From: Olleya sediminilitoris
Lineage (GTDB): Bacteria; Bacteroidota; Bacteroidia; Flavobacteriales; Flavobacteriaceae
DNA length: 64,000 nt
Assembly: GCF_016785945.1 (NCBI RefSeq)
Contig: NZ_JAEMEF010000015.1
Span: forward strand, 1-64,000
Direction of reading: 5' to 3'
The position numbers and the translations under genes were made by a program. Under the pieces are notes generated by a model that was not told the DNA's origin, did not search any database, and saw only the letters and a program-made list of their open reading frames with translations. Below, piece by piece: positions 36,106 to 44,500 of the stretch (positions within the stretch are counted from its first letter, which is position 1; every line of letters starts with the position of its first letter).

Positions 36106-37317
36106 ATGAAAAAACTATTAAAAAATTACATTAGTACTTTTGACGGACTGTCAAAAGAAGTATGGTGGCTATCTTTAATTACCTTAATTAATAGAGCAGG
36201 TACTATGGTTATTCCTTTTTTATCGTTGTACTTAACCGAAGACTTAGGTTTTACATTATCTAACGTTGGGACAATCATGACCGCTTTTGGATTAGGATCT
36301 GTGTTAGGGTCTTGGTTAGGCGGAAAACTAACAGACAAAATTGGCTATTACAAAATCATGGTTTTTAGCTTGTTTGTTTCAGGCTTCATGTTTATTGCCT
36401 TACAGTTTTTAAAAGATATATTTAGTTTATCTCTAGGTATTTTTATACTAATGATAGTTGCAGATATGTTTAGACCTGCCATGTTTGTAGCCTTAAGTGC
36501 TTACAGTAAACCCGAAAACAAAACACGAAGCGTTACTTTAATTAGACTGGCTATTAACCTTGGGTTTTCAGCTGGACCAGCTGTTGGTGGATTAATAATT
36601 GTTGGATTGGGTTATGGTGGTTTGTTTTGGGTAGATGGTATTACTTGCATTGCAGCAACATTACTTTTAATTAAAGTTTTAAATCCTAAAAAAACACGCA
36701 TTCAAGATAACATAATTGTAGACAATCCATACTCTGCTTACAAAGACAAACCGTTTATTATATTCTTGTTTGCATTGTTTTTATTTGGATTTATATTTTT
36801 ACAGTACTTTTCTACAATGCCTTTATATTATAGAGAAATTCATGTTTTAAGTGAGCTTCAAATAGGATTATTACTTGGTGCCAATGGTTTTTTTATATTC
36901 CTTTTAGAAATGCCATTAATTAAATATTTAGAAAGTACTCGTTTTACAAAAACTACTTTAATATTGTTTGGTGCCTACTTAACAGCCATTAGCTTTTTAA
37001 TATTAAACTTTACTAGTTGGACTGGAATATTAATTTTCGGAATGTTTTTAATGACAGTTGGAGAGATGATTGCCTTCCCTTTTGCCAACGCGTTTGCATT
37101 GCAGCAAGCCAAGAAAGGAAATCAAGGCGAATATATGGCTTTGTATTCTATAGCCTTTTCTTTTGCTCATATTTTTGGACATAAATCAGGTATGGAACTA
37201 GTGGAAGGCTATGGTTATGACAACACGTGGTACATCATGACAAGTCTAGGTGTATTATGCATGTTATTACTATTTATATTAAAACAATACATGAAAGCAA
37301 AACCAAATGTAGCATGA
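36106..37317 (+). CDS. MFS transporter, multidrug-efflux type
   Basis: 403 residues with 12 predicted transmembrane helices. The loop 2-3 motif of the major facilitator superfamily is seen in GSWLGGKLTDKIGYYKIMVF (GxxxDxxG), and motif C-like NLGFSAGPAVGGLIIVGLG lies in helix 5, typical of drug-proton antiporters (DHA1/YdgE-like). It probably exports a toxic compound from the cytoplasm. The VOC-family gene overlaps its stop by 4 bases (ATGA). Expression is likely controlled by the attenuator-like leader upstream. Confidence 0.85.
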   Translation: MKKLLKNYISTFDGLSKEVWWLSLITLINRAGTMVIPFLSLYLTEDLGFTLSNVGTIMTAFGLGSVLGSWLGGKLTDKIGYYKIMVFSLFVSGFMFIALQFLKDIFSLSLGIFILMIVADMFRPAMFVALSAYSKPENKTRSVTLIRLAINLGFSAGPAVGGLIIVGLGYGGLFWVDGITCIAATLLLIKVLNPKKTRIQDNIIVDNPYSAYKDKPFIIFLFALFLFGFIFLQYFSTMPLYYREIHVLSELQIGLLLGANGFFIFLLEMPLIKYLESTRFTKTTLILFGAYLTAISFLILNFTSWTGILIFGMFLMTVGEMIAFPFANAFALQQAKKGNQGEYMALYSIAFSFAHIFGHKSGMELVEGYGYDNTWYIMTSLGVLCMLLLFILKQYMKAKPNVA

Positions 37318-37691
37318 ATTTAAACCAAGTGACTGTTTCGTCAAGAAACCTAAAAAAAGCTGTTGCCTTTTACAAACAATTAGGCCTTAAACTTATTGTT
37401 GACGCTTTACCACGTTACGCAAGGTTTTTATGTCCTGATGGTGATGCTACATTTTCTATTCATTTAAATGAAAGTATGCAAAATAACGACAATACTACAA
37501 TTTACTTTGAAGATGATAATTTAGAATCATTAGTTATTCAACTACAACAAAAAGGAATTACTTTTACATCTCAACCTGAAGATAAATCTTGGCTTTGGAA
37601 AGAAGCCAAATTATTAGATCCTGACGGAAATCAAATTATATTATTTAAAGCTGGTAATAACAGAATACATCCACCTTGGCGCATTGATTAA
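37314..37691 (+). CDS. VOC-family (glyoxalase/bleomycin-resistance-like) protein
   Basis: 125 residues starting at the ATG at 37314, which overlaps the MFS stop codon as ATGA; the frame is open upstream inside the MFS gene but that is a shadow. The vicinal-oxygen-chelate beta-alpha-beta repeat is clear: LNQVTVSSRNLKKAVAFYKQ, FLCPDGDATFSIHL, TTIYFEDDN, LLDPDGNQIILFKAG. Such small proteins bind or modify metabolites or antibiotics such as bleomycin-like compounds. Coupling to an efflux pump suggests a joint role in resistance; inferred. Confidence 0.82.
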   Translation: MNLNQVTVSSRNLKKAVAFYKQLGLKLIVDALPRYARFLCPDGDATFSIHLNESMQNNDNTTIYFEDDNLESLVIQLQQKGITFTSQPEDKSWLWKEAKLLDPDGNQIILFKAGNNRIHPPWRID

Positions 37692-37694
37692 ATT

Positions 37695-38450
37695 ATGAAA
37701 AACACATTATATATTTTGACTCTAATATTATTAGTAAGCTGTAATAATATTGAAAACAAAAAAGTAGATCTTAATAATACCAACAAAAAAGACGTTGTTA
37801 AAACTAAACAATTTCCTGACTTAAAACCCAACAGGTATAATGTAGCGTTTTTAATTATGGATGGTACTTTTAATACTGAATTGACTGCTCCTTTTGATAT
37901 TTTTCAGCACACTATTTTTAGAGAGAATATTAAAGCTATGAATGTCTTTACTGTAGCTAATACAGACCAAGCTATTACCACTTTTGAAGGCATGCGTTTG
38001 TTACCAGACTATAATTATGTAACAGATAGCTTACCTAAAATTGATATTTTAGTAGTACCAAGTGCAGAGCACCATTTAGACACAGACCTTGAAGACAAAG
38101 CTATGATTGACTTTGTAAAACAAATTGACAAGGAAGCCCAATTTGTAACCTCACATTGTGATGGTGCTTTTGTCTTAGCCGAAGCAGGACTTTTAAATAA
38201 TAAAGTGTCCACAACGTTTCCGAGTGATATAGATAAAATGCGCCAACGTTATCCAGATTTAGACATTAAAAAAGACGTTCTATTTGTTCATGATGGTAAA
38301 TATATCACGTCTGCTGGAGGCGCAAAAAGTTTTGAGGCTGCTTTGTATTTATGCGAATATCTATACGGTAAAGAAATCACACAATCTTTAGCAGGAGGTT
38401 TAGTTATTGATTGGGATTTAAATACGATTCCGCATTTAATTGTAGATTAG
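37695..38450 (+). CDS. DJ-1/PfpI-family lipoprotein
   Basis: 251 residues. Lipobox LLVSC near residue 16, so it is exported. The flavodoxin-like DJ-1/PfpI domain has NVAFLIMDGTFNTELTAPFDIF (the metal/acid Glu region), ILVVPSAEHHL, and TSHCDGAFVLAEAGLL, where the Cys in SHCDG is the nucleophile-elbow Cys. The subgroup resembles the N-terminal amidase-like domain of GlxA-type AraC regulators. Starts 3 bases after the VOC gene, so it is the third member of the MFS operon. Substrate unknown. An exported DJ-1 protein is uncommon. Confidence 0.82.
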   Translation: MKNTLYILTLILLVSCNNIENKKVDLNNTNKKDVVKTKQFPDLKPNRYNVAFLIMDGTFNTELTAPFDIFQHTIFRENIKAMNVFTVANTDQAITTFEGMRLLPDYNYVTDSLPKIDILVVPSAEHHLDTDLEDKAMIDFVKQIDKEAQFVTSHCDGAFVLAEAGLLNNKVSTTFPSDIDKMRQRYPDLDIKKDVLFVHDGKYITSAGGAKSFEAALYLCEYLYGKEITQSLAGGLVIDWDLNTIPHLIVD

Positions 38451-38891
38451 TTAATGCTTTGTAATCGCATTATTTTTAACCACATGTGACAAAATAATTT
38501 GTGTTTTACATTCGCCATAAATAATTAACTGATCAATAAAAGCTTCTAAATGTTTGTGGTTTTTTAATATGACTTCCATTACAATATTTTCATTACCTGT
38601 AATACGATAGCAATTTACCACCTCGTCAAAAGTTTTTACCTTTTCTAAAAACGGTTTGAGTTTACCCATAAAAGCTTGCAGAGTAATCAAAGCTTTTAAT
38701 TGGTAACCGACTTCATAAGGTGAAATTAAAGTAATATGATTTTGGATAATTCCTAAATCTTCCATTTTTTTAATACGCTCTGAAACAGCAGGAGAGGTTA
38801 TTCCTACCTGTCTGCCAATTTCGGCATTAGACTGTCTTGCATTTTGCTGCAAACACTTTAAAATTTTCCAATTCAGACTATCAACACTCAT
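38451..38891 (-). CDS. Lrp/AsnC-family transcriptional regulator
   Basis: 146 residues. N-terminal winged HTH (LNWKILKCLQQNARQSNAEI, GRQVGITSPAVSERIKKMED, LGIIQNHITLISPYEVGYQL) and C-terminal RAM/AsnC ligand-binding domain (VVNCYRITGNENIVMEVIL, HKHLEAFIDQLIIYGECKTQ). It probably controls amino-acid-related genes as a multimer. The stop is directly adjacent to the stop of the convergent DJ-1 gene. Confidence 0.92.
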   Translation of the reverse strand: MSVDSLNWKILKCLQQNARQSNAEIGRQVGITSPAVSERIKKMEDLGIIQNHITLISPYEVGYQLKALITLQAFMGKLKPFLEKVKTFDEVVNCYRITGNENIVMEVILKNHKHLEAFIDQLIIYGECKTQIILSHVVKNNAITKH

Positions 38892-39006
38892 ATTAAAGTA
38901 AAACTAATAAATAATTTAATAACTAAAGCAAATATAGCTTTTTGATTTAAAATCGAAAGCAAAATATGTTGTCTTGTGATTATTTTTGATAAAAAGAAAA
39001 ATTTAA

Positions 39007-39402
39007 ATGTCTGTACAACCACCTTCGCATCTTTCGGATTTGCCAATTTATAAGCAAGCTATGCAGATTTTTGTGCTATCTAGAAGTATTTCTAGTTATT
39101 TAAGTCAAGACTTATCTTACTTATATGACGACGGAACAGAAGATGCTAATATTTATTTTTCTGGCGACCTAGTACAACATTCAGAATCTCTTGCTCCAGA
39201 AATTATTAATGCCGAATTAGAGCATTGTCAAGACAAGAAGCATAGACATATTGCTTCTGTAGTTAGATTAACTAACAGACTTTATAAAAACTGTAATCGT
39301 TTAGAAACTTGCAATAGTAACGGTAAAGATTATGTCCCAATATTAAAAAGAGAAATCAGAAAGTTTAGAAAACTTCAGACTACCTGGATGCTAACTCTTT
39401 AA
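39007..39402 (+). CDS. helical protein of unknown function
   Basis: 131 residues, no signal peptide. Predicted mostly helical (IYKQAMQIFVLSRSISSYLS; IASVVRLTNRLYKNCNRLE; LKREIRKFRKLQTTWMLTL), resembling a four-helix bundle such as the S23-type rRNA-intervening-sequence proteins, but I cannot assign the family. A few Cys (CQDKK, KNCNRLETC) are present. It is transcribed divergently from the Lrp gene and is convergent with the half-helicase gene. Confidence 0.7.
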   Translation: MSVQPPSHLSDLPIYKQAMQIFVLSRSISSYLSQDLSYLYDDGTEDANIYFSGDLVQHSESLAPEIINAELEHCQDKKHRHIASVVRLTNRLYKNCNRLETCNSNGKDYVPILKREIRKFRKLQTTWMLTL

Positions 39403-39411
39403 GTATTAAAC

Positions 39412-40026
39412 TTAACTAAAATCAACAACTCTTGCGTTGTACATAAATGAATCTTGAAATGCTTTAAGTTTTGGATTAAAAGTTTCAGAAAAGATTGCAA
39501 ATTTAGCTTTCGGTACACTTTCACTTAATCTTAAAACATAGTTATGTAAATTGTTTCGTGCAATAAAATCTGCATCATGAATCATAAACAACTGCAGTTC
39601 TCCTAAATGCAAACTATTTAAATGGTATAATTTACTTAGTCGTTTTGGTGTTGAAATTAAAACATCAACGCCATAATACACTTCCTCACGTTGTTTTTCT
39701 AAATCATATTCCTCGTAAGCACAATACACACGTAAGTCTGTTCTTTTAGTAAAAACATCAAAACGCTCTTTTAAATCTAAAGCTGCCTGTTTGTCTTTAA
39801 CTACAACCAAAGCTCTTGGAGAGTCTTCAAATGCTTCGGCTCCTAATTTTTGAATAGCACTAATAATCATAGCTGTTGTTTTACCACAACCTTTTGGTCC
39901 TATTGCATACACATCATTACCTCCTTTAATTAAAGGCATAACTTGTTTTTGAAATGCATTTGTAGTTTCTAAACCTGCTTTTTCAATATTTTCTTTAAGT
40001 GAAGGATGGTATTTTTTAAAAGACAT
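39412..40026 (-). CDS. stand-alone RecA-1 half of a DEAD-box helicase
   Basis: 204 residues covering only the first RecA-like domain: a Q-motif-like FQKQVMP, motif I GPKGCGKTTAMII, LVVVKDKQAALDL, VDVLISTPKRLSKL (Ib), a degenerate motif II (IHDADF rather than DEAD) and SET in place of SAT (motif III). The whole second RecA domain is missing, and the gene ends with a normal stop. It could be a regulatory or RNA-binding remnant fixed as a functional protein. It follows the sigma-factor gene with 58 bases between and might be in its transcript. Confidence 0.75.
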   Translation of the reverse strand: MSFKKYHPSLKENIEKAGLETTNAFQKQVMPLIKGGNDVYAIGPKGCGKTTAMIISAIQKLGAEAFEDSPRALVVVKDKQAALDLKERFDVFTKRTDLRVYCAYEEYDLEKQREEVYYGVDVLISTPKRLSKLYHLNSLHLGELQLFMIHDADFIARNNLHNYVLRLSESVPKAKFAIFSETFNPKLKAFQDSFMYNARVVDFS

Positions 40027-40084
40027 GTCTTGTATAATATTATAAGTAAAATATGGTAAAAACCATAGTTTACAAAGATACTAA

Positions 40085-40624
40085 TTAATGACACATTTTG
40101 CAGTCTGCTTTGTCTTTAACTTCTCCAACCAAAAATCCTTGGTCATTAATTACAAAATCACAACAGTCTACAAAACCTTGAACAATCATTTTTCGACCAC
40201 GTTGTATTTGAGACTTAACCGTTGGCAAAGCTAAATTTAATTGGTTTGCTATTTGCTGTTGTTTTAATCCTTTTATGTCGCTTAAAAATAAAGGATCTCT
40301 GTATTTTTTTGGTAAGCTTTTAATAATACCTGGTAAGCAATCGGCTTCAGTATGTTCTAACTTTTGTTCTTCAAAAACAAAGTCTTCTTCTGTAGTTTCA
40401 TACACTATTTTTTTACTTCTAAAATAATCTAAAACCGTATATCTAGCAATCGAGAACACCCAAGATTTAAGCTTATCTTCCTCTTTTAGCGTGTTTAATT
40501 TAGTGTGTACCTTTATAAAGGTTTCTTGTAACAAATCTTCTGTAATTACTTCATCTTTCACTTTACTAAAAATAAAATATTTGATATCGTCAGCATGTAA
40601 TTTCCAAATGTCTTGAGTATCCAT
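40085..40624 (-). CDS. ECF sigma factor, SigZ-like, with Cys-rich C-terminal tail
   Basis: 179 residues. Region 2: DLLQETFIKVHTKL and WVFSIARYTVLDYFR; region 4: LPKKYRDPLFLSDIKGLKQQ, QIANQLNLALPTVKSQIQRG. The last 27 residues form an extra tail with four Cys (C154, C155, C175, C178) and a final His, fit for a zinc or redox switch; I associate this with the SigZ-type ECF group. No anti-sigma gene is adjacent, so the tail may make the protein its own sensor. It is preceded by the Cys-rich peptide gene and a long inverted repeat. Confidence 0.85.
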   Translation of the reverse strand: MDTQDIWKLHADDIKYFIFSKVKDEVITEDLLQETFIKVHTKLNTLKEEDKLKSWVFSIARYTVLDYFRSKKIVYETTEEDFVFEEQKLEHTEADCLPGIIKSLPKKYRDPLFLSDIKGLKQQQIANQLNLALPTVKSQIQRGRKMIVQGFVDCCDFVINDQGFLVGEVKDKADCKMCH

Positions 40625-40641
40625 AATTATGTATTAAAAGA

Positions 40642-40679
40642 AACGCTAATCTTAGTATAAAATTACTAAAACTAGCGTT
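40642..40679 (-). promoter_or_regulatory. 38-base two-stem inverted repeat ahead of the sigma-factor gene
   Basis: Outer arms AACGCTA/TAGCGTT and inner arms TTAGTA/TACTAA are both perfect, separated by symmetric 3-base bulges and a 6-base loop. It lies 17 bases upstream of the sigma-factor ATG and 25 bases after the stop of the Cys-rich peptide gene (minus strand). It may be a leaky terminator, operator or RNA stabiliser. Confidence 0.55.
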
Positions 40680-40703
40680 ATTAATATCTGTTTTAAGTCT
40701 TAC

Positions 40704-40805
40704 TTAACAATTACAAGTCGTACAAGTACAATTCTCGCAAGTGCAGTTTTGACAATTTCCTTTAGCGCAACCATCACAGTTACATGTGCATTCTATATTT
40801 TTCAT
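40704..40805 (-). CDS. 33-residue Cys-rich peptide (metallothionein-like)
   Basis: ATG at 40805 to TAA at 40706-40704, reading MKNIECTCNCDGCAKG, then NCQNCTCENCTCTTCNC. It has 11 Cys in 33 residues, spaced CxC and CxxC, with no aromatic residue, which is a metallothionein-type composition. It is too short for ordinary gene calling. On the minus strand it lies between the OsmC gene and the ECF sigma-factor gene, 82 and 79 bases from them. It could buffer Zn/Cu or act as a thiol sensor for the sigma factor's Cys tail. Clean start, stop and biased composition support a real gene. Confidence 0.72.
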   Translation of the reverse strand: MKNIECTCNCDGCAKGNCQNCTCENCTCTTCNC

Positions 40806-40833
40806 ATTATTTGTTTTTAATGTTCATATAATA

Positions 40834-40859
40834 GACGGAAGAAACACTAAAAAGATGCA
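40834..40859 (-). promoter_or_regulatory. candidate ECF-type promoter of the Cys-rich peptide and sigma gene
   Basis: On the minus strand TGCATC (40859-40854), 16 bases, CGTC (40837-40834), 29 bases upstream of the peptide ATG. CGTC-type -10 elements with a spacer of 16-17 are usual for ECF sigma factors, so this may be an autoregulated promoter. Not confirmed by a second copy in the window. Confidence 0.35.
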
Positions 40860-40887
40860 AAAATTCAGAACTTTTTTTAAAATGAAA

Positions 40888-41361
40888 TTATTCCACTTGT
40901 ATTATAGCGTCATGTAAGATTGGAAAATTACAAGAATTAGCAATAAAACACAGTTGATTAGCTTTACTATGAAGGCTTTGTGCTAACTCTTTTTGAGTTT
41001 CATTTTTTATAGTCACTACAGGTTTTAATCGTACTATTTTAAAACTTCCGCTTCCTGAAGCCAATACTTCTAGATCACCTTCAGCGTCATCTGTATAGCT
41101 TAAAACTTCAATATTATGTTGTGCACAGATATATAAATAAGACATCATATGACAAGAAGCTAAAGCCGACAATAATAAATCTTCAGGGTTGTATAACGTA
41201 TCATCTCCTCTAAAAATTTTTGCTGCAGACACGGATAAATCCGAAACTTTATTAGCAATCGTTACTTTATGATTTCTACTAAAAGTCCTTGGGTTACTTG
41301 TACTTTCTCCTTTGTTAATTGTCCAATTTACTTCTGCTTTAAAGGTGTGTTTCATTGACAT
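40888..41361 (-). CDS. OsmC-family peroxiredoxin-like protein
   Basis: 157 residues. The two reactive cysteines of OsmC/Ohr proteins are in LLSALASCHMMSYLYICAQ and LCFIANSCNFPIL, and the NPEDLLLSALASC motif is typical. It reduces organic hydroperoxides in the cytoplasm. It lies upstream of the Cys-rich peptide and sigma-factor genes on the same strand, fitting a thiol/oxidative-stress cluster. The frame begins MSMKHTF; ATG at 41361 is used, although the second Met is also possible. Confidence 0.9.
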   Translation of the reverse strand: MSMKHTFKAEVNWTINKGESTSNPRTFSRNHKVTIANKVSDLSVSAAKIFRGDDTLYNPEDLLLSALASCHMMSYLYICAQHNIEVLSYTDDAEGDLEVLASGSGSFKIVRLKPVVTIKNETQKELAQSLHSKANQLCFIANSCNFPILHDAIIQVE

Positions 41362-41376
41362 ATTTTTATTGAAAGT

Positions 41377-41408
41377 AAAAAAAGCGTTTCAATTTGAAAC
41401 GCTTTTTT
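41377..41408 (-). terminator. intrinsic terminator after icmF
   Basis: AAAAAAAGCGTTTCA, loop ATT, TGAAACGCTTTTTT. On the minus strand it follows the hairpin repeats beyond the icmF stop and precedes the OsmC gene. Confidence 0.85.
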
Positions 41409-41458
41409 GTTTAATGTATTGCTATTCTTTGCTATACTCAAAATAACAAAAGTTATAA

Positions 41459-41521
41459 TGAGATCCCAAAACAAATTTGGGATAAGTGATTCACGCTCTT
41501 TTTTCAAGAAAGAAAAAAGAG
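41459..41521. repeat. palindromic intergenic repeats downstream of icmF
   Basis: Two hairpins: ATCCCAAA (41463-41470), loop of five, TTTGGGAT (41476-41483); and CTCTTTTTTC (41496-41505), loop of six, GAAAAAAGAG (41512-41521). The first, with flanking GAG, resembles one hairpin of the palindromic repeat inside icmF (GAGATCCTGAA.../TTCAGGAT) with paired base changes that keep the stem. Confidence 0.6.
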
Positions 41522-41530
41522 GTTCTCTGC

Positions 41531-44500
41531 TTACATGTTTCTGCGATACTGACCACCAACTTCAAACAACGCTGAAGTAATTTCACCTAAACTACACACT
41601 TTACAGACATCCATTAGGGCTTCAAAAATATTCTCGTTATTAATGGCTTTGTGCTGTAAATCTTTAAGCATCGCTTTAGTATCATTTGCTTTATGCAAAT
41701 TCTCTAAAGTTTTTATCTGGAATTGCTTCTCTTCTTCTGTTGCTCTAATGACTTCCGCAGGAATTACTGTTGGCGAACCTTTAGAACTTAAAAACGTATT
41801 TACTCCAACAATTGGGAATTTTCCGTTATGTTTTAACGTTTCATAATATAAACTCTCTTCTTGAATTTTACTACGTTGGTACATGGTTTCCATAGCTCCT
41901 AAAACACCACCACGTTCTGTAATTCTGTCAAATTCTTGTAAAACTGCTTCTTCAACTAAATCGGTTAATTCTTCAATAATAAAAGAACCTTGAATTGGAT
42001 TTTCGTTTTTATTCAGTCCTAATTCTTTATTTATAATTAATTGAATAGCCATTGCACGTCTAACCGATTCTTCAGTTGGTGTTGTAATAGCTTCGTCGTA
42101 CGCATTGGTGTGTAATGAGTTACAATTATCGTAAATAGCATACAAAGCTTGTAGCGTTGTACGTATATCATTAAAGTCAATTTCTTGAGCGTGTAAACTA
42201 CGTCCAGACGTTTGAATATGGTATTTAAGCATTTGTGCTCTTGCATTTGCACCATACTTGTGCTTCATTGCTTTTGCCCAAATTTTTCTGGCAACGCGAC
42301 CAATTACTGCATATTCTGGATCAATTCCGTTTGAGAAAAAGAACGATAAGTTTGGTCCAAATTTATTGATGTCCATACCACGACTTAAATAATATTCCAC
42401 GTAAGTGAAACCATTAGATAACGTCAATGCTAATTGTGTAATTGGGTTGGCTCCTGCTTCTGCAATGTGATATCCAGAGATAGAAACCGAATAGAAATTA
42501 CGCACATTATTCTCAATAAAATACTCTTGTACATCTCCCATTAATCGTAATGCGAATTCAGTAGAGAAAATACATGTGTTTTGTGCTTGATCTTCTTTTA
42601 AAATATCTGCTTGAACGGTTCCTCTTACTTGTGCAATGGTATTCTTTTTAATCTCTGCATACACATCTGCTGGTAGTACTTGATCACCAGTAACACCTAA
42701 AAGCATCAATCCTAAACCGTTGTTTCCTTCAGGTAAATCGCCATTATAAGTAGGACGTTCTTTATCTTTATAAAGCTTCGCTATTTTTGCTTCAACTTCT
42801 TTTTCAAGACTATTTTCTTTAATGTAAAATTCACATTGTTGATCTATGGCAGCATTCATAAAGAAACCTAACAACATTGGTGCTGGTCCATTAATAGTCA
42901 TACTTACCGACGTCATTACATTGGCTAAATCGAAACCAGAATATAATTTTTTAGCATCGTCTAAACAGCAAATTGAAACTCCTGCATTACCAATTTTACC
43001 GTAGATATCTGGACGTAAATCTGGATCGTTTCCGTATAATGTTACACTATCAAAAGCAGTCGATAAACGTTTTGCTGGTAAACCTGCACTTACGTAGTGA
43101 AAACGTCTATTAGTACGCTCTGGTCCACCTTCTCCTGCAAACATACGTGCTGGATCTTCACCTGTACGTTTAAATGGATATAATCCTGAAGTATATGGGA
43201 ATTCTCCTGGTACATTTTCTTGCAACGTCCAACGTAATAAATCTCCCCAAGCTTGGTATTTTGGTAAAGCTACACGCGGAATTTGTAAGTGAGATAATGA
43301 CTCAGAATGTGTTTCAATTTTAATCTCTTTATCTCTTACTTTAAACGTATAAATTGGATTTTTATATTTGTTTACCTTTTCATCCCAACCAGTAATAACT
43401 TCCCAATTGTATGGATCCAAGTTTAATTTAACACGGTCAAATTCTGCAATAAGTAACTTTATAAAGTCTTTATTGTCATCCTGAACTTGCTTCAGGATCT
43501 CATCTTGATCCAGTCCTTGCTTACCAATAAGAGACATTTCGACTGCGCTCGATGTGACATCCATTACTGAACAAATAGTTTTATAAATTCCGTAAAGTTT
43601 TTGAGCAACTTCAACCTGAGTGTTAGCAGTTTTATCATAAGCACGATTATTTTCCGCAATTTCAGATAAATAACGTGTTCTACTTGGAGGTATTACAAAA
43701 ATCTTCTCGCTCATTTCATCAGAAATATGGAAGGTAGATTTTAAGTCTGAATCTGCTTTTTCAACCAACTTATCCATGATGGCTTTGTATAGCGTATTCA
43801 TTCCTGGATCGTTAAATTGCGACGCAATGGTACCGTAAACAGGTAATTCTTCTTGAGGTGTATCCCAAAGATTATTGTTACGCATGTATTGTTTTTTTAC
43901 ATCACGTAAAGCATCTAAAGATCCTCGTTTATCAAACTTATTAATGGCTACTAGATCTGCAAAATCTAGCATATCAATTTTTTCTAATTGTGTTGCAGCA
44001 CCAAATTCTGGTGTCATAACATAAAGAGAAACATCAGAATGCTCAATAATTTCGGTATCCGATTGTCCAATTCCTGAAGTTTCTAGGATGATTAAATCGT
44101 ATTCGGCAGCTTTTAAAACCTCAACCGCTTCATTAACATATTTAGATAATGCTAAGTTAGATTGACGCGTCGCCAAACTACGCATATATACTCTTGGAGA
44201 ATTGATAGCATTCATACGAATACGATCTCCTAAAAGTGCACCTCCTGTTTTACGTTTAGAAGGATCTACAGACACTAAACCAATGGTTTTTTCTGGAAAA
44301 TCTATTAAAAAACGACGAACTAATTCGTCAACCAAACTAGATTTTCCTGCGCCTCCAGTTCCTGTAATTCCTAAGACTGGTGTTTTTGAAGCTTTATTTT
44401 TATTGTGAATTTTATCTAAAGTGTCTTTTGCAACTTCTGGGAAATTTTCGGCAGAAGAAATCACTCTAGCAATTGCTTTTGGATTTTTGGTTGGTAAAAT

